Positions 1-12,422 of a stretch of DNA of 64,000 bases are shown in pieces. A model generated the notes under the pieces. It had not been told where the DNA came from and did not search any database. It saw only the letters and a program-made list of their open reading frames with translations. Source of the stretch: Rhizoclosmatium globosum (taxonomy: Eukaryota > Chytridiomycota > Chytridiomycetes > Chytridiales > Chytriomycetaceae); NCBI GenBank assembly GCA_002104985.1, contig MCGO01000005.1, positions 124,001 to 188,000 of the forward strand, read 5' to 3'. Made by a program: the position numbers and the translations under genes. Numbering within the stretch: the stretch's first letter is position 1; each line of letters opens with the position of its first letter.

Positions 1-236
1 CTTCAGCACACAGTAGTATCCCACAAAACCCAATGTTATATTTTGCTTCGCGGCGACCATAGAAGGCGGAGGGGTAAACTTCACGGCCTGGAAGTAATAG
101 GAAAGGCTGGCAAGGTGATTTTGTAAATCTTAGCAGAGGGGATGTGCAAATCTTCTCGGCCAGGAAGATGGAGAGTCGGAATATAATATGATTATAACAT
201 GGTTTATTGCTGTTGAAGGTGGATGGTCTGAGTATG
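1..236. other. No gene recognised at the left edge
   Basis: I see no supported reading frame here. The stretch lies downstream of the COA5 stop codon and probably holds its 3' untranslated region. No tRNA or clear repeat was recognised. Confidence 0.4.
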
Positions 237-534
237 TTACTGGTCGTCCTTCTCTTTTTCAGTTGACACGCCTCCATACGGTCCCCTCAGCCGACGTCTT
301 GGATTAAGCTAAAGCAGAATTAGACCTGTTAAACTAGTCACAAAATATGAGTGGACAAAGTACCATTGACAGCTGGCATTCAAAGAAGGACCGTTGTGCT
401 AATCTGCATTCTTGGGTAACATCCTTATGCTTCAGATCCAGGCATTCGTTTAGACTGAGCCCTCGCTTTACAACGCAATCCGATTCGCTGAGGCATGCGA
501 GAACGGCTTCCTTAAATCGTTCACAAGAGGGCAT
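237..534 (-). CDS. PET191: Cytochrome c oxidase assembly factor PET191/COA5
   Basis: Small mitochondrial intermembrane-space protein needed for assembly of cytochrome c oxidase. Two exons (534..364 and 308..237) are separated by a 55-bp GT-AG intron and give 80 aa, the family's usual size. I chose the ATG at 534 because the protein then starts MPSC, as fungal PET191 proteins do; an in-frame ATG at 576 would add 14 untypical residues. Paired cysteines are visible (ACLSESDC and ECRLAQRSFFEC, twin CX9C-like), and the second exon supplies the basic RRRLRGPYGG tail matching the family's C-terminal R-x-R-x-R-G end. Reading straight through the intron would give a wrong C-terminus. The family assignment is firm. 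Confidence 0.88.
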
Positions 535-585
535 CGAATTATAGCTAAAATAATAAATAAAAGGAAAGTAATTCATTTCAAATCA

Positions 586-2152
586 CTACTGCTGACAATA
601 ATTCGACGGAAACACTCCTCTGACTCCTCTCAATTCTCCCTGCCACCAACCATCTTCTTTCTCTTCCACAACTGTAATCCGGTCTCCCGCAATAAATCCC
701 AAATCTCCCGGTCGTTCTCCTTTGAAATCGTATAACGCGACTACAATCTTTTGCTGGATTTTCGGTGGCAGTGGTGGAGCCTGATTGGCTGGTTTCGGAC
801 GCGGTGGAATGATGGCCTGTTGTTGCTGTTGTGCTCCGTATATTTGATGTGCAGGTTTTGGAGGCGGAGCGGGTTGTTGGTTCGACATATAAGGTGGCGG
901 AGCTGCGGCAAAGGGTTTTGGTGGAGGCGGAGGAGTGTTATGAAATGGCTGTTTCATTGACGGATGTGGGGGTGGAGCTGGTAGTTGTTAAAACCGGCAA
1001 CTGCGGCAGCTGTAGCTGGAGGAGGACCCGATTGTTGTGGCGCGTATGAAGAACCTCCTTGTTGTTGGTGTGACAATGATTGACGAGACAGACTTCCCTG
1101 TGACCCCATATTCCCCTGCGACACAGCTTCAACGTCTTTTGAACCAAAACCGCGATGATTCAGCGAGCGGTACAAGACTTCGGCTTCAGCTGGTGGTTCG
1201 ATTTTCCCACTCAACAGCTCGGCTGGAGTTACTTGCTGGCCATAAAAGCGCGCATTTGTTTCTTTACGCGTGAGAATAACCAAGCCTTCAAAGCTGACTC
1301 CCGCAAACAAGCCTTTCGTTTTAGAATACGCATAAATGGGGGCGAAGTGACCCACAGCCCCACTCGCTTCTGCTTGGCGTCCAGTGGGACCTACCACGCT
1401 TGTCGTAAGTATACAATATGAATGTAACAAAATGATTACCAGCAGCAATAGACAGATTCGCTCCAAACGTCACATTCCCTCCGATACTAAACGCCTTCAC
1501 AGCAGAATCCGAATTCAAGATAAACACGGAATCAGTTACTTCAGCGCCAATCTGTGCACCGACTCCAGCACCTCCAGCAGCAATTGCAGACCTTCAGATG
1601 AGTTTGATTAAGTGAACGCTTCATTCCAAAACCACTCACGGTGCACTCCATCTCCCATCCGGTAATCTTGCCACGACAAGACCTGCACCAGCACGGCCAG
1701 ACCAAACAAAGCCAGCCTTTACGATCGTGAGTACAGCCACACCTGCGGTTTTATTGATGTCAGTTTCGTTCGACTTCACTTTGTTTTCACCTTTGCAGTT
1801 TGCAATGATTTTTGGAGGGATAAGCGTAGTATCGAGCTGATTTTTGCCTTTGATGAAGTGCTGAGTGAGGTGAGTTTTAGCGCGTTTGTAATGAGTTGAC
1901 AGGAGGGTGGAACAATGGTATGGTTCCTCCATGGTGCAAGATGATTAGGAAATGAAATCTATTCATAAAGAATATACTAGAAGGCTCATCAAAGAAGGAA
2001 TGATAGGGTGGACGGAATGTCAAAACAGTTTGACAAGGTATGTTCAAAACATTCTCCAGCATGCTCTCTGCGAAACTCACATCAAGGATACTTGCTGCCT
2101 TTGAAAATTCTTGGGCAAGTTCCTGCGGCAGCGGATTATGAACCTTCGGCAT
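586..2152 (-). CDS. SYLF domain plus SH3 domain protein (Ysc84/Lsb3 family)
   Basis: Likely actin-patch and endocytosis protein. The N-terminus (from ATG 2152, MPKVHNPLPQEL) and following exons carry the SYLF (DUF500) lipid-binding domain: IPPKIIANCKG and SGRAGAGLVVARLPDGRWSA near 1640-1830, SIGGNVTFGANLSIAAG near 1450-1500, YSKTKGLFAGVSFEGLVI near 1270-1330. A proline/glutamine-rich linker follows, then an SH3 domain at the C-terminus (ALYDFKGERPGDLGF, DGWWQGELRG, GVFPSNYCQQ at 586-760). Several introns interrupt the SYLF part. Between linker and SH3 the frame changes near 970-985, beside a CCCCC run, without a usable intron, so I suspect a single-base error. Domain order and length match fungal Ysc84/Lsb3 and animal SH3YL1. 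Confidence 0.85.
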
Positions 2153-2207
2153 TAGGTTGGTTGGTTATTCGTTGGAGGTTTGATGGAAAGAATGATGTGG
2201 AAAAACT

Positions 2208-4165
2208 CTATTCTGCAAGCAAACCATTCATGACCCGAGTCATTTGCTCCTGCTGAACAGATACATTTCCCTTCTCACAAATTTTAACGAGCGTCTTTGC
2301 AGTTTCCTCCTTCTCTATCACACCTCCTTCCCTCGCCAACCCAATTTCCACCGCATCCAGCAGAGCCTTCAATGTGTAAAGATTGGGTTTCCGTGTCGCG
2401 AATAAATATGTATCAAATTGAGACCGCTGCAAAACTTCGCTTAAGTCAAATGGCCCGGAGCAAAGAACCAAATAATCGTGGATATGTGCCTCCAACACAA
2501 CATTTGCGAGCCTCACGTTCTTAATCTCTTGGTTTTGTAGGTATTTGTTCACGAATTCCATGACAGTCTTGCTTCCTGTACTCAGTTTCGCGTCTGAGAT
2601 GATTGCCCTGAAAACAGTCTCAAGCATCATTTCGTCCGGATCGTAATCCCAGTTATTCATTTCCTTAATCCACCGTTCCAGTCTTGCAACATCGAGTTTT
2701 GCAGCACAGGCACTTACGAGGATGCGGAATGTGATAAACGTAGGTCGACACGTTTTTAACATTTCCTGATAAATACGGTCCATCTCATCCAAGTTTTTCG
2801 TGTATCCATAACACGAGAGCAATACATTATACCCCTCCGTAAATTTCGGAACTCCCAACTCGGTTTCAAACATTTCAAACGCTTCGCGACAAGCAGCATA
2901 ATCTCCTCGTCGTTTGAAGACATCCATATACGCGGTTGCAGTTAGTTTGTTGACACCCACAGTCTGAAGCATAGCCTTCAGAAGAAATTGAGCTTCCTCT
3001 GGAGTTCCATTTTGTTTTGCACACATTGACATGAGAGTGTTGAATGTGACTGTAGTTGGAGGGACAAGACGCTTTTTGGTGCTATCAGAATTACGTTCTT
3101 GAACCGCCTCGTTCCATTCCTCAAGAACTTTCCTCGCGTTTTCAACGTCACCAGCTTTAGAATACGCATCAATCAGGATGTTGTATGTGATGTGGTTGGG
3201 CAGAAGACCAGCGGGTTCCAGCATATCCATCAAAAGCTTCACCGTGGCAAAGTCCCTCAGTTTTCCGGCAGCTTGAATAAGAAGGTTGAAGATAGGGAGA
3301 GTTGGAGGTGGCGACGCATTGATTGTCATTTGTTCAAAGTGGACCAGAGCACCAGTGAGGTCAGGTTTTGCACGAGAAAGATGGGAGTTCATTAGGTTGA
3401 AATATGAATCATCGTTGGGAGGAGCGGTCATTGGTTGAGTGAATTCTCCAGAGGCTAACGGGACAGGAGTAGAGGCTTTGATAAGGAGGCCAAACACTTC
3501 ATTAGCGCTCTGGAAAAGACCGTGTCGTCCGAAAATATCAAGAGCTTGGTTGTATATATCCAAAGAGAGTTGAGGGGCTGTAAATCCGCTATCTTGAGCG
3601 GATTCCACAATATGAGTCCAAGTGGAGCTGAATCTAAAGAAGGAATCAATCAAAATAACGGAATAAGAGTTTCCTACCTGTCGACTTTGTCCAGACGATT
3701 CAACAGCTCCAAATAAGGCTTCAATTCAGCTTCCGAAGTCTCTGATGGAGGCAGCAAGCTGAGGATGTTCTCCAGAAGCCTCAGTGTTTCCTCCAGCTGG
3801 TGCACGGGGCGGTCACCGATAGTATTTGAGGCAAAGAGGGCGATCATCTTCTTGAGCAGGTCTGGCTCCAGCGCAGCATCCTTTGATTTGAGGGCATTCA
3901 ACTGGAGCAGCTGACTAAATGCCTTTGACGCAATTTGTTTGTTTTCGTTTTCAACGGCGAATCGAAGCGAAGTTGAAAGAAGATTTGGATCGGATTTGGA
4001 TTGGTTTTGGTTTTGGTTTTGGGTTTGGCTGGGCAGCGGCTTCTTTGACCGCGAAATTGATGGCACGTGCGCATCGGTGGTTAATTGGCTCAGGGCGCGG
4101 CGTGGGCTGAGTGGACGGAGTTGGGCGAGAGAGATCAGTTGGCGGGCCGCTCGCAGTTGGTGCAT
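2208..4165 (-). CDS. Mitochondrial pentatricopeptide repeat (PPR) protein
   Basis: Predicted organellar RNA-binding protein of 637 aa. Two exons (4165..3678 and 3633..2208) are joined by a 44-bp GT-AG intron that preserves the frame. The N-terminus is rich in R, L and S with no acidic residues (MHQLRAARQLISLAQL), as in a mitochondrial presequence. A QNQNQNQ stretch follows, encoded by a (GGTTTT)n-like repeat near 4000. At least six P-class PPR units are visible, for example HITYNILIDAYSKAGDVENA, VTFNTLMSMCAKQNG, EGYNVLLSCYGYTKNLDEM and ITFRILVSACAAKLDVARL. No DYW or SMR extension is present. The exact RNA target cannot be inferred. Confidence 0.85.
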
Positions 4166-4198
4166 TTTGGGGCTATTTTACGATATCCCGGGCGGCCG

Positions 4199-4330
4199 AA
4201 AAAAAAAAAAAAGAGAGGGAAGGAAGGAAGGGAGGGAGAGAGAGAGAGAAGAAAGAGAGAAAGGAAAAGGGGGAAGAGGAAGGAGAGGAGCGAGAGCGAG
4301 TGAGAGTGAGAGTGAGAGAGATAAGGAGGA
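4199..4330. repeat. Polypurine (A-run then GA-rich) tract
   Basis: About 130 bases on the plus strand are nearly all A and G: an A run, then (GGAA)n, (GA)n and GAGTGAGA-like units. It lies between the PPR start at 4165 and the exonuclease stop at 4406, so it is upstream of the PPR gene and could be a promoter element or only a simple repeat. ORFs through it on the plus strand are low-complexity artefacts. Confidence 0.8.
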
Positions 4331-4405
4331 ATGTTGTTACCTAATTCGCTTCATGTTTCAAGAAGAGTTTTAAAAGTGTTTCAAGGAGAGTTTCATCTGG
4401 ATTTA

Positions 4406-7400
4406 TTAATTCAGAATTGAAGTAAATTTACTCTCCCATTCTGTTATCTGTAAAGAGTACAATAGCCGCCATTGCTGATCGCGCTGTTTCAAAAGGAAAC
4501 AATTAACAGCGCCTCGGTTGCCGTGACAATTTGAAAGACTGCAGTTCTTACAGCGACGTTTAGCACGGACTTCTCCGCCCTTCAACCATTGGTTCTCCCA
4601 GACATTATTCGCAATTCGTAAATGTTTGGCCATAAATCCAGTTTCCCATTGATCAAGAAGCGTTTCGTCTTTTCTGTCCAAAATGGTACCATCAGCCAGT
4701 TTTGTTAGAAAACAGAACTTTGTCGCACCGGCTCCTCGACATCCTCCAATAGAGCAACGAGAGCAAATTGGTGCTCGACGAACACGTTTAACAGGGGGCT
4801 CATTAACGGCAGGTTGGTTGATATGTTCAACTGTGGTTGAACCCGCAGTAAGACGTTCAGCGCCTTCCTTGTCAAGTGATTCGTGTTCCGCAATTTCCTG
4901 GTTTGAGTCGGCCAATTCGTGTTCCACAATATCCTGGTTTGAGTCAGCCTCAGCAATTGATTCCATTGGTACTTCAAATATGTCATCAACCGCATTTTCA
5001 GAATCGTTCTCATATTGATACTCCAATGCAGGAAACTCGGGTTGAGCAATTTGCTCTGTCATGGTTCTTGGAAAAGCCACAGGAGGAACCAAAATCTCAG
5101 AAACAGTTGTCTGTGAGACTCGATTCACAAGTTCCCGTCGTAATTCACCTGCAATAAATATTGCTTCCTGCTCCCGTTCACGATCCTTGAGTTGCGCGTG
5201 GTATGCTGAAAGATGTTCAGGTAATTTGTACGTAATAAGCTTTCCATCCACCAGGTCATTTGTATTCCAGTTGACGCTCATTTCTTCAAAATCCGTTCTG
5301 GTTGAGCTCATTATCATTGACTTGAATAAATCACGTTCTTCTTTGGTAAGTATAGGCAGCGCTGGATATTTCAGACCTTGTTCTCGAGCTATAAATGTTC
5401 TGGAACTCAAATTCGTTGAAAACCGAAAGGAGGCAGAATCCATTTTGTACTTCTCACGATCATCTTTTGGAATTTCGAGAATTCCAATTCGTCTGCCTTC
5501 TGGTACGGAATAAAAGTCCGTGTTTACCCAATCTAGTAGCCTTGTCGGTAATTTCAATCCAAGCATAATGTAAGCGCCGTGAAGTCTATTAATCAAACTT
5601 AAGTCGTAGTGACCAACAGTAAATGATCGTCCAGTTCTATGCTTTGTTCCATTCTTCAAACTACTTCGTATAGCCAGTTGATGCATGGCTCCAACAAACG
5701 ACATAGGTCCAAGGTTATATGACCTGAACGTATCTAGAGCTTGTTTATGTGCTGTTCCTTCATTACTGACTGTTCCACGACTACAATGAAGGAGAGGAAC
5801 CTTCCAAATTGGATGCATTCCGCATTTTCGATAAAGCTGAACGCCAGGAGGATCAGAATATTGGCCGCTGAGTAGAGCCTTGTAACCATTTGATGCCTGC
5901 TTCCAGTTCTCTTTCGAAAATAATGGACCACGTTTGGGGTCAATTTGCGGCCCATATATCTCGCACACTTCTTTCCAGCTTTTGGCCACAATTGAAGCCT
6001 CTTGAATCACCCCCGGAATACACTTGAGAACATCTCGACGATTTGATTTCAGTGTTTGGTCATAGTCCAATCCAAGCTCAGTAAAACGCTTGAGCAACGC
6101 TTGTTTGGGCTCTTTCAGTCGTACAATGACAGCATTGGCTAAAGCAACGGCAAAATCATAGGACAAGCAATGAAACTTTGAAACTTCAATACTTTTCAAC
6201 AAATGGAATGGATCCCCAATTACAAGAGTGTATAGCGTTTCGCCTTCAACACTCATTATAGATTCAAATTCTTGTTGACCAAATGCAGCACTATTTGCGT
6301 CAATGTTGTAAGTAGGTTGGGGTGGTTGATTGACAAGGCCAGTCAGCGACACGTCTTCATTTTCTGCAAGATCACCAAAGCCTTCATCAACAACAGAATC
6401 AATTGATGTTTCTTCGTCAATAAATACTGGTTTTTGCTGTTCTGCAGCAATTTGACGAGTGGGTCCCAAAACAATTGGATCCTTTTCAACTGGAGACCGT
6501 GTCACAAGTTGAGAGAATTCCACATCAATTTCAGCTGGAATGCTCAACGAGCCAAACGTTTGATTTCCAGTAGCTTTAGCACTTGGGACATACACTTTTG
6601 TGATCGAAACAATTGCTTTGTGATTCCGAACTGCAACGAAGACTCCATCTGCAACCTTACGCCGCTTGTCCATTGAAAATATGGAGAGTTTATCGCCACT
6701 TTGTGGATTCTTGAGAGGAGCGCCAACCAAAGGAAACTTAGAAGCCACTTCAAAGACTTGTTGAGATGCATTAATATCTTTCGCCGCATATTCACATTCA
6801 GGGGAGTTGTTTGTTAGCTGTTCCCAGTTACTCAGTCGTAGTGTGTCATCTTTTGAAAGATACTTTTTCAAAACCTGTGCCACAATTGCTTGAAGTCCAA
6901 TTCCAGCTTTAAGAATCAAACCTCGTTCTTTGAGGTAACGACCTAGCTCCAGTGTTCCTACAACAGTGGGTTTTGGTCCAACATAGTCACGTAAAATCTT
7001 AGATACATCGCCCCCAACTTGCTTTCCAACTTTAATTATGTCGGGAGATTTTAGCATCGATATTAAGTTTGACGGCAGAGTTCTGAGACTGTGTACCTGA
7101 AGGTCTGTTAATTCAAAGACCGACCATCAATAGTGTCTCACCACCAAAATTCCGATTTTGCGTTCATATCCGACTTGAATCACAGCAACCTTTTGAGGTC
7201 CGTGTTGTGGATCAACATTCCATTCAGCATCCAAGTGAACATAAAAAGGGCTGTCTTTGGGGCGGCAGTTGAAGGCAATCAGAATATCCGCAACAAAGCT
7301 TTGAATTCGACTAAAGTCATTGTAAAACACAATCTGCACTCCCGATTCTATCTCAAACGGGGGCAATCCTAACACATCTCTCTCATTCTGATCAACAACA

Positions 7401-9135
7401 CCCTCCCTCAATGACGGGAAGATATCTTCACAAATTCGCTTATCCTGACTGGGGTTATCTGTGTAAATTGCTTGAATGGGCTGATATCCGTTTGCGACAA
7501 TACAGTCTTGATTGATGGACAAAGCACAAAGCCTACAAACTCTTCGTGATTGTTCATAAATGATAGAAGGGCTGGAAAAACGGATGTTCCATGAAGTCGC
7601 AACAACCGCTTTGACGCCTAGAAGAGGGTTACAACATTGCAGTAGAGACTAAATCGCCAAACCTTGAATGACAAATCTATTTTTCCTATCTCACACGGCA
7701 ACAAGGAGAGGTACGTGTTGATTAATGTACGAACGTTCTCAGTCAAGAGGCAAAAGATGCCTGAAATTTGATTAGAGAAGCTTTATCAAGGAGATTCTGC
7801 ATACCCTTGAAATAATTTGCTGAGGGAATGAAGTCCACATTATATGACGGGTAATCTGGCACTTCGGTCAACAAGGAACGTTTTGTTTTTCCAAGGAGCA
7901 TATCAGACACAGATCTATCCCCAGATATTCTGCGATTTACAGCCATAATCCAATTGAGTTCTTTTCGATCTTTTCGTTTGGCAGCAGTCTCGGCAGCAGC
8001 AGCAGCAAATTTATGAGGTCCCATCCCTGCCATAAAACAAGGAATAAAGAAATCTGCAAAGTCTCGATCAATACCGCCTTTCTTGGTGAGAATGGGACAA
8101 AAGCATCCAGCAAGTTCGGCATCCAAAGTATCCAAGCAGGCTTTTGACGATCCATAGAAATGCTTCTTTTTCCCACCCCACTTTATGCAGGACTTGCATT
8201 CATATGCGTATGATATGAGAACATAGTTTCGAAATCCGCTGATAATCCGGCCAGTGGGGTTGTGGGCAAAACCAGAATTAGTCACTTCATTGTTGCACCA
8301 AGGGCAGTACACTGGGACCAACAGATGCGGAATCCAAACAAATAGATCCAATAAACAGTCTTTGTAGTACGCAAATGGGTCGTTCCCCTTGATACGATCA
8401 AAGACAGACTCTCCTGGATATATCCAAAATGACTTTCTGTCATAACACTCAACGGAACCAGCCTTGAGCTGGGTTTTCAATTTCTCCACAACAGCGTCAA
8501 CGTACACAGCAAGTGGTGTTCCCTGTTCAATTTTGGGCCAATCTCGTTCAGACTTAGCAGGTGTGTCTCGACTCCCTGCTTCATTCCCTCCATCACTCAT
8601 GGAGTCCCGAGCACTGAAGTATTCCAATCCTTCTTCGTCGTCTAACGTGTTCTCTTCAACCTCATCATTGTTTGTTTCAGCATTTGAGTGATCATCAGGC
8701 AAGTCCTCCAAATCATGGAGACAGTCCGGCTCTACTTGTGACGAATGACCAGTGTTTCGAAATTGTGCAGAAAGAGACTTGTGAATATCAGATATGCGAG
8801 GGACTTTGTCGGCTGCTGTTACCGGCCGAGGGATTTCAGCTGGACCTGACGAAACACTGCCAGACTTAATTAGTTAACGTTGAGCTTTAAGAATGATCAA
8901 ACCCAGTATTTTCATCCAACGGTAGTGGAGAAGGAGGCGGTGGTAATGGTTCAGAAACACGTTCAGAAACAGGTTGGTGCAGGTTTGTTTGTGGTTCGGC
9001 TGCTGGACTCGGAGCAGCGCGGGCTTTCTGTCCAAATGCAAGAGTTGCCTGACGTAAACCGCCGGATGGCCGATTTTTAGCAGTGTTCGAGGCAGCGTCT
9101 GACTTCTTCTTTCGTCCAGAGCCTTCACCTCCCAT
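4406..9135 (-). CDS. DUF6729-like zinc region fused to DEDDy 3'-5' exonuclease
   Basis: A five-exon gene (9135..8903, 8856..7805, 7760..7695, 7617..7142, 7096..4406; introns 46, 44, 77 and 45 bp) encodes 1505 aa. All four joins keep frame and the exon lengths sum to a multiple of three. The N-terminus is basic and disordered, with a PIP-box-like RQATLAFGQK. Next come a cysteine-rich region (CPWCNN, YECKSCIKWGGKKKHFYG) resembling fungal DUF6729 and a second zinc-type segment (CRLCALSINQDC). A 3'-5' exonuclease domain follows, with ExoI HLDAEW, ExoII VGKQVGGD and ExoIII YAAKD, so the catalytic acids are present. After a long unrecognised region, two CxxCx4Cx8C modules (CSRCSIGGCRGAGATKFC and CKNCSLSNCHGNRGAVNC) lie near the C-terminus. 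It may be a DNA/RNA-processing nuclease or derive from a mobile element. The DUF6729 label is from memory. Confidence 0.82.
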
Positions 9136-9356
9136 TGTTCTATGTAGAGAATTTTTCTTAAACGCTTAACCCCTTAACCGTTTTAACTAAAGGCTTCACT
9201 CCACCCGGGACATCCTCACCCTCCCCATTTTGGTGTTGGTTTGAACAAAAAAGAAAGAACGATGGAACAAGTATTTATCAGTTTCGTGATTTGTTTGTTT
9301 TAAGCATTTTGTAAATCTTTTGCGGAGTTTGTTGGACCATCTCCCTCCATTTCAGT

Positions 9357-12323
9357 ATGGTTCTGGGGTCTCTAGCAGCCACCTCGCTGCCGAGTAGTCT
9401 CAATCTTGCTTTCGTTTCCATGTTCTGCTTTCTACCAAACTTAGCCTACAACAGTTCACTGGTGACAAACTTCACTTTCAACGCCTTTTATGAAGACATG
9501 AATATCAACAACCTTGCCGGATATGCCTATTTCTTTAATCTGGCTGTAAAACTGGCCATTGATGGTTCGTGTGCACAACTGTCCATCAAGGAATAATATT
9601 ATTATATTCTCGAACAGATGTAAACGCAAATCCAACTATTCTTCCTGGAATCCACGTCAATTTGAAACAGTTTACAAATTGCGGGAGCTTTACGCCAGGA
9701 ATCCAAGACTCGTATTCTGGAAATTCTGGAGGATACGCCGTGTCAACTATGGTCGAAGACCTCATTAACAACAATATTTCTGCAATTATCGACTACGAAT
9801 ATTCCAAAACTGCAAAATCTGTTGCTGAAGCCTTATCTTCAAGCCAGGTTCAAATTCCTTATTGTACAGCCAATGTCTTGAATCCACAACTGGCGGATCG
9901 CTATAAATATTCATACTTTTGGAGAACAATTCCCGCAGTCGGTATGTTTACTTTGAGATTGAGGGTCTTTTCTGACATCCGTCAAACAGCTCTTGGAAAT
10001 CACATTACCCGACTTTTAACATACTGGAACGTGACGCGTATCGCAATGATTATACAAAATCAAGATAGCGTTGGATACTATGTCGGCTTAAAGATTGTCG
10101 ATACATTGCGCACTGCTGGAATCACCGTCGTCGCAATTCTCCCACTTCCCAACAAACCAAACCAAAACTTGATCAGTTACGCCAACAGAAGCTTACATAC
10201 AGTTAACGCAAGATACATTTTTGTTTCAGGACAAACTCCTTTCACTTGCGATATTCTGTACATGTTGGCCCAAATGGGCTGGACAGGTCCAAACATTGTT
10301 TGGATGGGATTGAATTCCCCTACACCATACACAGACCCGGTAAAAAGTAAGTGCGGAGAGTGTTCGATGGCCGTGATATATTCTCATTTAACAATTTACT
10401 GAACATAGCGTATGGCGCGGACTACTACACAATAGTGCAAGGATTCATCTACTTGCAACCACTATTACCTGACGGATCCAACCCACTCTACAACGACTTG
10501 AACGAGAGAATGTACAAAGCAACAAGTAATTATTCAACCGAAACGCAAGTCGGACCGCCAGGCTTCGATTTCATAAACTGGTTCGGTGTAAACTCTGGAT
10601 ATGACTGTGCCATGATGCTTCTACATGGGTTTCATAATTTGTTGGCGCGAGACAAAGACCTAACTCTTGATATGCTTGTTCAACGAAAGGCACAAGACCG
10701 AATGAATTGGACGTTGTTCGCGAACCTTGGATACGACGGACTCACTTCAGATAATATGACGCTGAATTCGTACGGTGAGGTGACGAATGCATATCAGTTC
10801 GTTTACCAAACTGGTGTTTATCTCAACTATTCTATATTTGGTCAAACAAATCCAAACGCCACTTCATTCAGCTATTATGGTGACAATAAGCGCGTATTTT
10901 ATGGAGGGCAGTCTATTCCGCCTTGGGATGGACCACGTACTCAAATTCTAACTGTATATTCGTTTTATGACCAGTCTGGTATTCTGGTTCTCTGCTTGAT
11001 GGCTCTGGGTTTATTGGCCAGTATTGTTTCGTTCATATTTCTTCTTTGGAACCGAAAAGACAAGGTGGTGAGAACTGTTGGAGTAGACTACACGTTGGTT
11101 CTTTTATTAGGCTGCTGTCTACTCTACTTAGCGACGGCGCTGCCACTTTTTAACCTAACTCGAACCATTTGCATGCTCAAAATATGGCTACCATTGATGG
11201 GGTTCATATTAACCGCGACACCATTGCTTGTCAAGAACATATACGTTTTCATTATTTTCAATTCACGAGATCGAATCAATATTGGCTCCATTTCAAAAAA
11301 ACTTTATGCATTCTTAGCTGGACTTATTGCTCTCCAAATTATAATGCTATCAATTTGGTCAACGCAAGTCAAAAGTTTGCCGAAGTGGATTTCGAATGAA
11401 AAACACCAAATACAACAATGTGAATATTCTGGAAACACTTCCACTGTCAGTGGTTTCTTATACGCTTATAACATTCTCGTGATTTTGGCACTATTCTGCA
11501 TTGCCTTCAACGTAGTTAATCTTCGAGCCGAGTACAATGAATCAGGATTACTCTTTATCATGGGACTGCTATATACACTCGCATTCCTGATCATCATCCT
11601 TTTGCCCTCAAATACCGACGAACTGAATGATATTCGATGGTCCATGACAATCTTTTGCTGTACAACTGTCTTAATTTCCTTGTTAATGGGGTCGAAAGCG
11701 GTTGAAGTTTGGCTTGCTCGACAAAAGATGCGAGAGTTGACGAAACCCGTGAGTCGTTCATCAACGGGTGCACGAAACCAGTCAAAAATCGGCAAGGAGA
11801 GTTCCGACAAGCCATCAAGTTATGATGGTTTAGGACGACGTGGTAGACCAATCGGCAGAGAACTGATAGACAATCATGCTGGAAAACGATGTAAGTCCCA
11901 TTTCTACATCTTAACTTAAATATTCACTGCATTCCTATAGCAACTTTGATGAACATTGATAAATTTGAAAACGCTTGGTTGGCGAACCAAAAATCGATTT
12001 TTGAAGTATACCCCTTTGTGAGCAAAGTAATAGCCGGATTGGAGTTTTGGGAAACGTGTCAGATTGACATCGTTCGTTGTAAAGAGCGAAAGTGGTTCAC
12101 TGTAAGAACTGAATTCAAAGCAGTCAGTTATATTCTCCTTCAAGCCACAGATATATCTGCAACAGACAATTTTGCTTTCATTACTTTGAAAAGATCGGAG
12201 TCTGTGAATGAGCAAGTGAATGGAAAAGACTATCGCGAATATCGCGTGAAACTCGAATTCAAAAATAAGGAGTTTACTCAAAACTTTTTAAACGAGTTCA
12301 ACTCGTTGTCGCAACAAGTCTAA
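9357..12323 (+). CDS. Class C GPCR-like receptor A (ligand-binding, 7TM and PH-like tail)
   Basis: Five exons (9357..9564, 9618..9941, 9990..10346, 10409..11890, 11941..12323) give an uninterrupted 917-aa protein, the cleanest receptor of the cluster. A hydrophobic N-terminus leads into a periplasmic-binding-protein type I ligand domain (NPTILPGIHVNLKQF, SYSGNSGGYAVS, QIPYCTANVLNPQLADRYKY, ARYIFVSGQTPF, GYDCAMMLLHG). The linker SIPPWDGP precedes seven membrane segments at about 10970-11710 with class C features (CMLKIWLP, LLVKNIYVFIIF, LPSNTDELNDIRW). A basic Ser-rich tail and a separate last exon encode the recurring domain (FWETCQIDIVRCKERKW, KLEFKNKEFTQNFLNEF). It is presumably a plasma-membrane receptor coupled to G proteins; its ligand is unknown. 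Unlike most paralogs it lacks the phase-2 intron in the ligand domain. Confidence 0.88.
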
Positions 12324-12422
12324 ATAAAATTAAATATTTAAGAGGAGAATATTCCGTTGTTGAGTTGTGAGAAGAAGTCCAAAGAAACCGCAAGAAAAAA
12401 CTACAGTACAACCACCAAACAA

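Noticed and set aside
3995..4030. GGTTTT-like repeats resembling telomeric sequence
   Set aside because: Only a few units, internal to a coding exon, and explained by the QNQNQNQ codons of the PPR protein.
3919..4373. Plus-strand ORFs rich in F/W/G and in R/E/G around the PPR start
   Set aside because: They are antisense readings of the PPR N-terminus and of the polypurine tract. The repeated FGFGFG is only the complement of the QNQNQN run.
4406..9135. Transposase or reverse transcriptase in the large minus-strand gene
   Set aside because: The only enzymatic signature is a DEDDy exonuclease. No DDE, RT or integrase motif and no terminal repeats were found by eye.
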